Notes: generated from the sequence alone by a model not told the origin. A DNA stretch of 64,000 nucleotides from Candidatus Thorarchaeota archaeon (GCA_029855935.1 JAGSHN010000005.1:62001-126000); one strand, 5' to 3'. Counted from the first letter of the stretch, positions 26,929-35,993 are shown. A program made the numbers and translations.

Positions 26929-29900
26929 CTACCTAACACTAATGTAACCTAGATTTTCCCCTACTCGTACACCAGATATGTGCGGTATTTCGGGCCTTGC
27001 TAACGCGAAACACCTCATGCGTTGATGATCCGGCCATATCCACGATTCTTCACGACGAAGATAGAGCAGGATTTCGGCTAACTTGTTCTTTGAGAACCTG
27101 CGTAGTGATGCCAAATCAAGGGGATGATCCTCAAAGAAGAACTCAAAGATCTTCCCCCAATCACGGGTTGTCACAGGATAGACGTGACTATGATCTTCAA
27201 TCAAGAGGGCAATCGGTGTGCCGGTTTCGTCTTCAAGCAGACGTACCGGCAGTGTTCTATTGCTCGCAGTGTGTGCGGCCTCCAGTTTCTTTAGTAAAGG
27301 ATTTCCTATGCTCACGAAGTCATCATCAACGGGATCGACACTTACCCGCTCGCCCTCGATCTCGACTGTTGATTTGCTCTCAGACCTAACAGCCAGCCCA
27401 GACTGCACCGCAGCCCGCTCAATGACACGAATGAGATGAGCATACGGCGACTTGTCAATAATAGTTTGAACATCTTTCGAGTCGGCATGGAGGATCTGGT
27501 TCTTCCTGTATTCTGCCCTTGCACGTTCTATCTCTTCCAATGTGAGATTCACTATGGGAACCCTGCCATCTGCAAGCGATGAAATGACTCGCTTCTGCTG
27601 ATCAGTGAGTATTTCGGGAACTTGGCCCACGACAGCCCTGAAATCGGTTCTCCTATCTTCTAGGACTCTGTACATCCTCTCTTCAATCGAATTCGGATAG
27701 TATAGGTTTATCAAATAGACATCTTTGGCCCTCTGTCCGAGCCTGTCAACTCGTCCAAACCGCTGGAACAGCATAGCGGGGTTCCAAGGCACATCAACGT
27801 TTACCACTTCATTTGCATAGTGAAGATTCAATCCCTCGCTTGCTGCATCGGAACAGACAAGGACCCTTATCGACCCCCTCTTCAGCAAGCTAACGATGTC
27901 CTTTGGGGAACATTCGTGCAGTATTGGCCTTGTCCCATCCCATGCATAGGTCCCGACACACTCGCCATCGTATCGGCCCACCCCAAAAGTGTCCACGAGC
28001 ACTCCAAGCATCTCGATGATGGCGTCGGTCGTCGAAGTGTACCTGCTAAACACAAGAACTTTTCTGCCTCGTGAAACGTGGTCTGACAAGATCTGCCTCA
28101 ACCCTGTCATTTTCGGGTCCACCAATTGGCCACCGCTCTGAAACGCACGTTCGATTAAGTCCAAGATTCGTTGAACTGCGTAAAACTCCGTTTTGGCCCT
28201 TTGGACTGAAACGTTGCTTAGTTCACCATTGGAGGCGTCCATATCGTACTCAAGGTCGCTGTCCAGTTCGTTTTCACGTTGATCGTTTCCAGTCAACGGA
28301 GAGAAACAACCACGATCTACGATTGACTGAAGATACTCTTTTCTGCGCCGCAGTGTGTCAACTGCGGCTCTGATTGAAGAAACAATCCTTTGCCTATACA
28401 AGCTTCGCACAAGCCCAGTCCTGTTTCCATAGTACGACTCTGCATAAGCGAGATGTCTGCTGACGAAGTCCTCAAGTTCTTGGAGGAACTCTTCCTGCTC
28501 CTTGGTGACATTGATTCGTGGACTATACAAGTGGGGAGTTGGAAAGCGGTATCCAATGCTAGATAGGGTTATTCTTTCGCTCCTTACTGCCAAGAACGTA
28601 GCGGGATGTGTGGCAATCACAACTTCTTCTGGCAACGGCCGTACTTGCCGTGCAATCGTTTCATAGAACTTGGTATCTTTGTCGCATTTCTCAGTGGAGA
28701 AGCACTCAAGAGGCCCCACCAGACCGTGTCTTTCGCCCAGTTCATATTCTTGGGCAAATTGATGAATATATCTGAGGTGAGTTACTACAGTGCTCAATAC
28801 ACCGTGTGGGATTTCGCCTCGAAACCACCTTGAATAGTAGTCCAGTGCCTCTTTGAAGCCCTCAGGGACACCAAGGATATCTAACAGGGAGTAGTAGTCC
28901 ATGATGTTCGTCTGGTAGGGCGTAGCTGTGAGGAGAAGGATATGCGGGATATGCCTCTGCATATCTTTCAGTAGTTTGTATAGCCGTGTTGACCGCCCGT
29001 CTGAAGTGTCATCATGAATCCTGGCGTGATGCGCCTCATCAACGACGAGAAGGTCTGGCATATCTTCCAGATCAAGTTGGGGATTGCTTCGTGAATCACC
29101 TCTTAGCCAGTGCCAAGACATGATCAGCAGATTAATTCCGTTATCGCAACGGAAGGGCTTTCTCCCTACTTGTATTGAGTCCAGATCGGTTTGACAAGTC
29201 TGGGTTCTCGAGTCATATACCCAGAAGTTCAGGCCAAATAATTTCTTCAGTTCCTGCTGCCATTGTTTCATAAGAGAAGCTGGTGTGAGTATGAGAACGC
29301 GACGGACACCGCCGAAACGCAGCAGATAATGGATGATAGACCCAGCCTCAATCGTCTTGCCTAGTCCAACTTCATCCGCAAGAAGAATCCTGATTGGCCA
29401 TCTGCTTAGAGCTTGGACATACGCGTGGATTTGGTGCGGTAGCAAGCCCACATAAGGAAACGCAAGCGCACAATAAAGAGGTGAGCGCGAAACCGCGTCC
29501 GCGAAAGAGGCCCAAGAGATCCAATCTTGTCCCTCATTACTGTCAGTGCGTGCTTCGATGGGGGCGTGCTCAACCATTTGTGTTGCGGTGGAGCCGACTC
29601 TGTTTTTGCGAGATGTCAAAGCATGGTTGTATTCATCAACTACAGCACAGAACTCGTCCGTAAAAGGCATGGTTTCAACATCAGAACTTACGCAGTTCCA
29701 CATCTCCTCGAAGCGCTTCAAGAAGTATTCGCTTACTTCTCGCTCATGCGGAATCCAAGAGCGGTGCAGAACAGCATCTTCAATATTCTTTGTAAGACCC
29801 CTTACCGACTCGTTCACAGACCCAGTTATGACAGAATATCTCAGCCCTTGTCGGCGCCTTAGAGAGAGAGACTGGTAGTACCGTCTACCAGCCCAGCTGA

Positions 29901-30468
29901 ACAAGCGCCAGATCTTCGATCGTATTTGCCGAGGCTCTCTATCGTTGCCCTCATGATGGATTACCATGAACTTGGAATGGAACAGGGCAACTTCGGGATT
30001 GGGCCAAGTGCCATGTCTTTGATAATAGTCTATGTTAGCCCTTGGCGTTACCAGTCTAACCTGCATGGCATGTTGATTGAACATCTCCCGGAGTACTGAT
30101 AGAATGTCACCGCTCTCTTGACCAAGAAGAGTCAAGAGTTCTTCTGTATATCCTCTCAGAGCCTCTGCGACTGCTCTCTTTACAGCATCTGTGACTGTGA
30201 GGCCGGGCCGGAGAGCAGGTACAACGGCCTTTGACTGGTGAAAGCCAACAATCAATCTTACGAAGCCACCTCGTTTCCAAATCGCAGCCAGCTCCCGGAG
30301 CAAAATGAGAAGCGAGTAGGGATCATAGAATGATGTGACACGGTCGTACTGATAACCTTCCCGCAAAAGAGGCCCGATCATTCTCCTATAGATCTCTTCT
30401 CCACGTCCACTAATGGCCCGATACGGGGGACCTGATGTCATCGGATGTAGACCCCCAGCTCTATACAT
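26929..30468 (-). CDS. PLD-domain SNF2 (SWI2/SNF2) helicase, defence-type
   Basis: 1179 residues from ATG 30468. The N-terminal third is a phospholipase-D-like domain: FHSKFMVIH (HxK kept, but the last residue of HxKx4D is His) followed by ITGSVNESVRGLTKNIE. Then an SF2/SNF2 helicase: DEVGLGKT (motif I), LLVVDEAHH (II), LLTATPYQTN (III), KVLVFSRYTSTTDAI (IV), SDAASEGLNL (V) and FQRFGRVDRLGQ (VI). Such proteins occur in anti-phage and restriction-like operons (established for the families). The start overlaps the upstream gene by eight bases; a TTG 11 codons earlier is possible. It is the last gene of a three-gene operon with a MORC-like ATPase. Confidence 0.92.
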   Translation of the reverse strand: MYRAGGLHPMTSGPPYRAISGRGEEIYRRMIGPLLREGYQYDRVTSFYDPYSLLILLRELAAIWKRGGFVRLIVGFHQSKAVVPALRPGLTVTDAVKRAVAEALRGYTEELLTLLGQESGDILSVLREMFNQHAMQVRLVTPRANIDYYQRHGTWPNPEVALFHSKFMVIHHEGNDREPRQIRSKIWRLFSWAGRRYYQSLSLRRRQGLRYSVITGSVNESVRGLTKNIEDAVLHRSWIPHEREVSEYFLKRFEEMWNCVSSDVETMPFTDEFCAVVDEYNHALTSRKNRVGSTATQMVEHAPIEARTDSNEGQDWISWASFADAVSRSPLYCALAFPYVGLLPHQIHAYVQALSRWPIRILLADEVGLGKTIEAGSIIHYLLRFGGVRRVLILTPASLMKQWQQELKKLFGLNFWVYDSRTQTCQTDLDSIQVGRKPFRCDNGINLLIMSWHWLRGDSRSNPQLDLEDMPDLLVVDEAHHARIHDDTSDGRSTRLYKLLKDMQRHIPHILLLTATPYQTNIMDYYSLLDILGVPEGFKEALDYYSRWFRGEIPHGVLSTVVTHLRYIHQFAQEYELGERHGLVGPLECFSTEKCDKDTKFYETIARQVRPLPEEVVIATHPATFLAVRSERITLSSIGYRFPTPHLYSPRINVTKEQEEFLQELEDFVSRHLAYAESYYGNRTGLVRSLYRQRIVSSIRAAVDTLRRRKEYLQSIVDRGCFSPLTGNDQRENELDSDLEYDMDASNGELSNVSVQRAKTEFYAVQRILDLIERAFQSGGQLVDPKMTGLRQILSDHVSRGRKVLVFSRYTSTTDAIIEMLGVLVDTFGVGRYDGECVGTYAWDGTRPILHECSPKDIVSLLKRGSIRVLVCSDAASEGLNLHYANEVVNVDVPWNPAMLFQRFGRVDRLGQRAKDVYLINLYYPNSIEERMYRVLEDRRTDFRAVVGQVPEILTDQQKRVISSLADGRVPIVNLTLEEIERARAEYRKNQILHADSKDVQTIIDKSPYAHLIRVIERAAVQSGLAVRSESKSTVEIEGERVSVDPVDDDFVSIGNPLLKKLEAAHTASNRTLPVRLLEDETGTPIALLIEDHSHVYPVTTRDWGKIFEFFFEDHPLDLASLRRFSKNKLAEILLYLRREESWIWPDHQRMRCFALARPEIPHISGVRVGENLGYISVR

Positions 30469-31171
30469 CTTCGAGTAGGTCAAAATGTCTGTATTCGTCA
30501 AGGAAATCTTTGACTATCGCAACCGCTTCGGGGTATTCTTTCTGTAACGCAGGTGAGGTAAACACGCCAAGGCCGAGTTCAAAGTCGTGAATTATTGCAC
30601 GTTCCAACCACATCAGTTGGGACTCCGAAGCATCATGCCTCTTTATGGTCATTAGCAGTGATCGAAAACGCTTCGTAATGGTGCCATTGACAATATCCTT
30701 GTCCTTGAGTAACGAACTTACAGCGGCCCAGTATTCCCTGTCGATCCGATCATATAGGTCACGGATGCGTAATCTCCAGTTACCATTCTCTACAAAATCA
30801 ATGATATTGGAGAGAGGTCGTTCCCCCTTCAACAAGTCATCAAGATGCTCGTAGACAACGGTGCGAACCACCGGATGCAGCAACATTAGTGTTCGAATAA
30901 CTCCCGTGTCCAGGTTCTTTTCAAGCAAGATTCGTCGCTCATCATCACTACACTTACGCAATTCGAAATACATCCGAACAATCTGGGGCGGTACGGCAAA
31001 CGCTTGCGACAGAAAGTGTTCATTTGGCAGCCCGCCATGGGAGGTGTGAAGGTCATATCCCATCTCAATGACCCGATCTTCAAACGTGTGCAGCCGTTCC
31101 AGTATGGACTTGCTGTCATCCATCAGACCGTAGGGATCCCGAATGTGGTCAGTCGTCAACCTCACCCCCAT
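30461..31171 (-). CDS. Unrecognised ~236-residue middle gene of the MORC/SNF2 operon
   Basis: A soluble, helical, charged protein with no domain that I recognise; no catalytic motif, zinc cluster or membrane segment is evident. It overlaps the MORC-like gene upstream by 23 bases (if ATG 31171 is the start) and the helicase gene downstream by eight bases, so it is translated as part of the same unit. ATG 31126 is another possible start (221 residues). Notable segments are LERLHTFEDRVIEMG, LHPVVRTVVYEHLDDL and FELGLGVFTSPALQ. It may be an adaptor between the ATPase and the helicase (inference). Confidence 0.8.
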   Translation of the reverse strand: MGVRLTTDHIRDPYGLMDDSKSILERLHTFEDRVIEMGYDLHTSHGGLPNEHFLSQAFAVPPQIVRMYFELRKCSDDERRILLEKNLDTGVIRTLMLLHPVVRTVVYEHLDDLLKGERPLSNIIDFVENGNWRLRIRDLYDRIDREYWAAVSSLLKDKDIVNGTITKRFRSLLMTIKRHDASESQLMWLERAIIHDFELGLGVFTSPALQKEYPEAVAIVKDFLDEYRHFDLLEDV

Positions 31172-32768
31172 AAAGGGTTGCGTGCCACTTATTACGCAGC
31201 GACAAGGCATAGTTGGGATCCACTGCCATCTCATTTACTAGACAGAAATATAGTGAGTCAACAATCGCCCAATTTACGATAAGACACGATATTTTCTCAT
31301 CACCTTCACGGACTGCCCATTGCCAAAGCGCGGAGGCCGTATTCACAAAGACACACATTTCGTCGGACTCCGGCCTATAGCTGTATTCCCAGAACAATGA
31401 GGGGTCATCGTATTGCGTCTGGGCTACTGAAATCAGCAGCCGACGACTATCGTCAATCGGGACACAGTTCGTAGTGTCAACATCTCCACCCGCCGCAGTT
31501 TCAGAAAAGTCCTGAGAGAGTAAGGATACGGCTTGTTTCGCGGCGCGCCTGAGACCTTGAATGATCTTGCGTGACTTTGCCCCTCCGTCGGTCGATGCAC
31601 GATACTCCTTTGACGCTTTCAACATCCGCTCAAGGATTGGCTGTAGTGCTCTCTGTGCGTCCTTCCACGACTGCAGCTCCGTATTCCATCCGACCTTCGT
31701 AAAATTAGGATCACACATGTCGAGGTGTACCTCGCCGTGTAATCGGGCATATGTTGGATGTGGTCTCTTTGGCAGTAGCCCGTTCTCATCAGGACCAGCC
31801 TTGTGAAATGCTTCGACCAATTGCCCCTTGCGAAATGTGTGGATACCCCAGAGACCAGAACCCGAGGCACTCGTCTGACGAAGAGCCAGCCAGCCCCTTA
31901 TTTTCATAGGTTCTCCTCGCTGTCCGCCCCCATAGTCTGGACGGGCCACTAGGTCCAGTTTGTCGAGAATGACCTTTGTTCCCGGTACAATAGGAATTTC
32001 GTCTGGCTCACAAGGAGCTAGTTCCCGCTCATTTCCTGAACTGTTATCAACAATAATTATCTTGATGTTATGATACTTGATCTCAGGCGAGAAATTTCGG
32101 CCGAGTTCTTCTCTCCATATCTCAGGCCTATGATGACGCTTGTGAAGATGCTCAATACGGATGTACGTACCGCTCTCTAGGCTGCCAAGAGGTCCACCAA
32201 GATCCGGTTCCTCGGAAACGCGGCCAATGATGCTGCCTAACTTCAAATGTCCGTTCTCGATTTCGTGGGTATCAATCTCTATCGAACTCTCCGTTCCATC
32301 TATAAGCGATCTAGTGCGGATCGCAAATTTCCAGCCAAGACCAAGAATCCCAACTTTCATACCCATTCCGTACATTCCCTTTCGGGACCGGAGGGGTATC
32401 CTCCGCTCATCAGAGGCGCCCCTAAGACGGAGAGCCATCTCCAGCTCGTCCAGTGTCATACCGATACCATTGTCCCAAACCTCAATGCTGTCGCCGTTAT
32501 ACCGTATCTTGATGACAGTTTCGGCGGGGCCAGCATCAATCACTCTGCGATATCGCCTGACGAATTCTTTGACATCAGGAACACCACGTTCCATATCCTC
32601 TTTGATGCGCAGGATCTCGTCTGCGCTGGGCCTTCGCCAGTCCAAAGCGTTTGCTACAAGCTCGGACAGGCATTGCACCACGCCAATATTTAGGGCTCCA
32701 ACTCCACGAGGTGTGAAGATCCTATCATCGGCCGTGATGTCGAGCTCCCGTTCTTTGAACCCCACCAT
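31149..32768 (-). CDS. MORC-like GHKL ATPase
   Basis: 539 residues. The Bergerat ATP-binding fold is clear: ELVANALD at 36-43 (N box), DNGIGM at 99-104, and the glycine lid RKGMYGMGMKVG ending near 140. After it comes an S5-like domain whose segment GIHTFRKGQLVEAF ... GEVHLDMCDPNFTKVGWNTELQSW follows the pattern of MORC proteins. Prokaryotic MORCs were proposed to act in restriction-type operons with SNF2 helicases (Iyer, Abhiman and Aravind 2008). ATG 32768 lies just after a TATA-like box, so the mRNA is nearly leaderless. The C-terminal 150 residues are unassigned. Confidence 0.9.
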   Translation of the reverse strand: MVGFKERELDITADDRIFTPRGVGALNIGVVQCLSELVANALDWRRPSADEILRIKEDMERGVPDVKEFVRRYRRVIDAGPAETVIKIRYNGDSIEVWDNGIGMTLDELEMALRLRGASDERRIPLRSRKGMYGMGMKVGILGLGWKFAIRTRSLIDGTESSIEIDTHEIENGHLKLGSIIGRVSEEPDLGGPLGSLESGTYIRIEHLHKRHHRPEIWREELGRNFSPEIKYHNIKIIIVDNSSGNERELAPCEPDEIPIVPGTKVILDKLDLVARPDYGGGQRGEPMKIRGWLALRQTSASGSGLWGIHTFRKGQLVEAFHKAGPDENGLLPKRPHPTYARLHGEVHLDMCDPNFTKVGWNTELQSWKDAQRALQPILERMLKASKEYRASTDGGAKSRKIIQGLRRAAKQAVSLLSQDFSETAAGGDVDTTNCVPIDDSRRLLISVAQTQYDDPSLFWEYSYRPESDEMCVFVNTASALWQWAVREGDEKISCLIVNWAIVDSLYFCLVNEMAVDPNYALSLRNKWHATLYGGEVDD

Positions 32769-32798
32769 CTGAAACCAACCAGTTAGTTACAATTGTCT

Positions 32799-32808
32799 AT
32801 ACATATCT
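32799..32808 (-). promoter_or_regulatory. TATA-like box for the MORC/SNF2 operon
   Basis: The minus strand reads AAAGATATGT, about 31 bases before the MORC-like start codon. It is the only convincing promoter for the three overlapping genes, supporting a single transcript. Confidence 0.45.
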
Positions 32809-33050
32809 TTCTTCGACATACTTGGTACTCTGGCTTCTCCAGGCCAACACGGACTGAACGGAAACTTTGCATCATCATTCGAAGAGTGATCGTGCCGCAT
32901 TGGCAGTCAAATGTAGGAGAGTTAGGTGCCTCACTCAACGACCCACTCAACCCCTACCCTAGTTTGTGGGCCTCATGGGACCATTGGGATTGTGTTTGAA
33001 GCACTACTTGGAATTTTAGGGTCAGAAACTCGCCCAAGCCTCTATGGATC

Positions 33051-33440
33051 CTAGCTAGGGTCCTCAACCTCAACCTCGATGTCACGTATGAAGAACTCCT
33101 TACCTCCAATGATCTCTGTGGCACTGCTCCCACAACGCGGGCATTTCATTGGGGCAAAGACGGCGAGTTCAGGAGGTAGGCTCGAATCAGACTGGCTCTC
33201 ACCCTCGAACCCGCAATCCTCGCATTTCAGGCGACCAGGTACAGGAACTATGTTCAATTCAGCGCCCTCAAGGAGCGTATTCTGAGATGCGATTTCGAAG
33301 TTGAATTTCAGCTGTTCGTGAACAAGGAATGTAAACTCCCCCACCTCAACATTGACACGATTGACCCGTCTTACAGGATGCTCCTGTAGTGCACTGAGTG
33401 CTAGCTCTACCAAGGACATTACTGCCGCAAGCTCGTGCAT
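33051..33440 (-). CDS. hypA: Hydrogenase nickel-insertion protein HypA
   Basis: Nickel metallochaperone for [NiFe] hydrogenase, working with HypB. 129 residues; the N-terminus MHELAAV carries the nickel-binding His2, and the zinc site uses C73, C76, C100 and C103 (CEDC and CPRC). The zinc loop is longer than in bacterial HypA, as in other archaea. It lies between the MORC operon and the Dam gene, far from hypE. A perfect palindrome sits 29 bases upstream of the ATG. Confidence 0.94.
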   Translation of the reverse strand: MHELAAVMSLVELALSALQEHPVRRVNRVNVEVGEFTFLVHEQLKFNFEIASQNTLLEGAELNIVPVPGRLKCEDCGFEGESQSDSSLPPELAVFAPMKCPRCGSSATEIIGGKEFFIRDIEVEVEDPS

Positions 33441-33468
33441 TTTGACATCGAAAAGAGTACAAAAGATA

Positions 33469-33480
33469 TTGCATATGCAA
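33469..33480. promoter_or_regulatory. 12-base palindrome upstream of hypA
   Basis: TTGCATATGCAA is perfectly self-complementary and lies in the hypA/dam divergent region, overlapping the likely hypA TATA region. It could be an operator, for example for a metal-responsive regulator (inference). Confidence 0.35.
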
Positions 33481-33560
33481 CTTGCGATATGAGCTAAGCG
33501 TATCGGTGACTGGAAAGAGTGGACTTATCAGGATAGATCTGCAAAGTTAGATCGAGTTGC

Positions 33561-34418
33561 ATGAGAGGTCCTGTACCGCGTCCCATCGTCAAATGGGCTG
33601 GAGGCAAGGCTCAGCTACTTCAGGAGCTGGAGGATAACCTTCCAGCCTCATTCGGTACGTACTATGAGCCTTTCTTTGGTGGGGGCGCACTCTTCTTTCA
33701 TCTCTCAGCCAAAGGAGTAGTGAGGCGGGCAATCCTTTCAGACCTTAATAGAGATCTTATGAATCTCTACACGGTGGTAAGAGATAATGTAGGGGACCTG
33801 ATTACAGAACTGGCATCAGGGAAGTACAAGAACGAGAGAGATGTCTACTACAAGATCAGAGGAGAGGAGCCAACAGACCCCATCAAGAGAGCTGCAAGAT
33901 TCATCTACTTGAACAAGACCTGCTACAACGGACTGTACCGTGTCAATGCTGCAGGGAAGTTCAATGTCCCGTTTGGCAGATATCGAAATCCCAAGATCCT
34001 AGATGCGGAGAACCTGAGAGCTGCGAGCCAAGCCCTGCAGAGAGCCAGACTATTGATTTCCGATTTTGAGGATGCAGTGCGTTCAGCCAAGGCAGGAGAC
34101 CTTGTGTACTTCGATCCGCCGTATGACCCAGTGAGTGACACAGCCGACTTCACATCATATACAGAGAGAGGGTTCGGAACCGAGGAGCAGAAGCGTCTTG
34201 CAAGAGTATTCAGAGAGCTTGACGAACGGGGTTGTTTCGTACTTGAGAGTAATTCATCCACCGAGTTCATCACGAGGCTGTATTCAGACTATCACATCGT
34301 ACAGGTGTTTGCGAAAAGAGCAATAAGCTCCGACGCCTCCACAAGGGGGCCCATCCAAGAGCTCATAATAAGAAACTATGAGATCACCACCCCCCAGACA
34401 CGCATTGATGAGTTCTAG
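33561..34418 (+). CDS. Dam-type (D12 class) DNA adenine-N6 methyltransferase
   Basis: Adds a methyl group to adenine N6 in a short DNA site; many relatives act on GATC, but the target here is not known. 285 residues: IVKWAGGKAQLL (SAM-binding, residues 9-20), YEPFFGGGALFF, FIYLNKTCYNGLYRVN, GKFNVPFGRY and the catalytic DPPYDP at 185-190. ATG 33561 follows AGATCGAGTTGC with no strong SD. It is divergent from hypA, and its end overlaps the convergent second methylase by four bases. No cognate restriction enzyme is fused to it. Confidence 0.94.
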   Translation: MRGPVPRPIVKWAGGKAQLLQELEDNLPASFGTYYEPFFGGGALFFHLSAKGVVRRAILSDLNRDLMNLYTVVRDNVGDLITELASGKYKNERDVYYKIRGEEPTDPIKRAARFIYLNKTCYNGLYRVNAAGKFNVPFGRYRNPKILDAENLRAASQALQRARLLISDFEDAVRSAKAGDLVYFDPPYDPVSDTADFTSYTERGFGTEEQKRLARVFRELDERGCFVLESNSSTEFITRLYSDYHIVQVFAKRAISSDASTRGPIQELIIRNYEITTPQTRIDEF

Positions 34419-35917
34419 GTCCGCTTGTGATAGATGAGGAGATAGTCATGAGTGATACTGAGAGGGGCCATGGGAGAGGTCGGTACTGGCGGATTGTCAT
34501 TAGCCACAACCACAATTTCGCGAATATCGAGTGCTGGAATGGGCTCTCGCCAAACTTCAAGGGCAGGGCTAACAGTCATCCCGTCTATCCTGAAGTCACG
34601 AGTGTGAATGACGAGATGACCTCCAGGAGCGACCCGCTGGATGCCGTGCCGGATGGCCATTCGAAGCGCATCCACATATTTCCTGATGCTTGAGGGGAGA
34701 ATGGACTCCATAGATGATGACTTGATATATACTAAGTCGACTGGGAACTCATCTGGTTCAACGCAGTTTCTGATAGACGGAGAAACCACAATCTCTAGAG
34801 TATCGGAGTCGCCCCCATATCGATAAGTAACATTCTGATCCATCAGAGAGGACTTCTCTGTACAAGGGAGAATCCAAGTCGTCTTACACTCGACCACAGG
34901 GGGCTCCAGGTGGGTGGAAATGTAGCGATAGTTGATCCCCACATCCTGTCGCATTTCATCCGGGATGAGTGAAGTAGTTGGAGGCACAGTAGGATGGGAT
35001 TTCACGAACACAGCTAGATATTCGTGGGATAGTAGAAGGAAATTATGTTTCACACTGCGGGAATACCAGAAGCCAGTTGTACGACAGTTATGTTGCCGCT
35101 TGATTATCAGATCCTTGAGAAGAAAGCCTTCCCGGAGAAATGTTTCGATTGTCTGAAAGCCCAGAGGCACAACGTGTCGGTGTTTGCGGAGATCCCCAAT
35201 CAGAATTGCAGCATGCCCCAAGGATTTCAAGACGCGATAACATTCTCCAGCCACCACCTTCATACTCTCGACGAATGCGGTGGGATCCTGAAGCGATAGG
35301 TCGTTCTCAATACCTGATGTATACCGGACAATGTTGGCGTAGGGCGGATGTGTGCAGATCAGGTCAACGGTCCCGTCATCAATACAACGAAGGTCAAGCG
35401 CGTCACCGACCTCTACACAGGGTTCGTACGTCGTTGGCGGTGTTTCACTTGTCAGCGTCGTCTGCATAGCGTGGCCGAAGTCCAAGTTCTTCCTCGTAAG
35501 AAGAATCGCAGCAGGGTTTATGTCCAAGGCGATGCACCTTCGTCCTAGAAGCTTGGCCTCTATGGCGGTGGTTCCTCCACCACAGAACTGGTCTAGGACG
35601 AGGTCACCCGGGGAACTGTATCGCAGAATTATGTTTCTTGGAATGTAGGGGGACCAATTTCCCCGATAATTCCCGGAATGTGTCGCCCATTTGCCGCGTT
35701 GTCTGAAGCTCCACACGGTGGTGGTTTCCAAGTGAAAGTCCTTTGGAGCGTAATGAGTGATCTCCTGTGGTCGGAAGAGATTGAGATTAACACCTGTCTT
35801 CTCAATTATGGCCAGCTCAATCTCTCGAAGACTTACCGAGAACTTGCTCATTATCGCCTCATCAGACATCCCGCGCATCTTGGCGGCAAGAATCTCGTCA
35901 CTGAGGCTGCGGCTCAC
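34415..35917 (-). CDS. N4/N6-type DNA methyltransferase with degenerate second half
   Basis: 500 residues. An N-terminal helix-turn-helix (about 5-45) precedes SAM motif I DQFCGGGTT at 109-117, ALDINP, and the catalytic HPPY at 190-193, in the order motif I then motif IV. The region from HPPY to about residue 320 looks repeated at 385-500: VDLVYIKSSSM in place of VDLICTHPPYA, a helix with the same spacing, PGGHLVIHTRDFR matching LGHAAILIGDLRK, and a shared ending HEYLAVF/HDYLLIY. The repeat lacks the PPY, so it is probably non-catalytic. GTG 35917 is the start. Confidence 0.88.
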   Translation of the reverse strand: MSRSLSDEILAAKMRGMSDEAIMSKFSVSLREIELAIIEKTGVNLNLFRPQEITHYAPKDFHLETTTVWSFRQRGKWATHSGNYRGNWSPYIPRNIILRYSSPGDLVLDQFCGGGTTAIEAKLLGRRCIALDINPAAILLTRKNLDFGHAMQTTLTSETPPTTYEPCVEVGDALDLRCIDDGTVDLICTHPPYANIVRYTSGIENDLSLQDPTAFVESMKVVAGECYRVLKSLGHAAILIGDLRKHRHVVPLGFQTIETFLREGFLLKDLIIKRQHNCRTTGFWYSRSVKHNFLLLSHEYLAVFVKSHPTVPPTTSLIPDEMRQDVGINYRYISTHLEPPVVECKTTWILPCTEKSSLMDQNVTYRYGGDSDTLEIVVSPSIRNCVEPDEFPVDLVYIKSSSMESILPSSIRKYVDALRMAIRHGIQRVAPGGHLVIHTRDFRIDGMTVSPALEVWREPIPALDIREIVVVANDNPPVPTSPMAPLSITHDYLLIYHKRT

Positions 35918-35993
35918 TTCCTGTTCACCCGACTGCTAGCTAGGTGAAACGCGAGTCTGATTAACACCACGCTTTCTTCACGATACCCAACCC

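Noticed and set aside
26682-26936. 84-codon frame after rps8e
   Set aside because: Composition unlike the proteins of the window, no start signal, no family likeness.
32793-32999. 68-codon frame upstream of the MORC-like gene
   Set aside because: No ribosome binding site or family likeness; it covers the operon promoter on the other strand.
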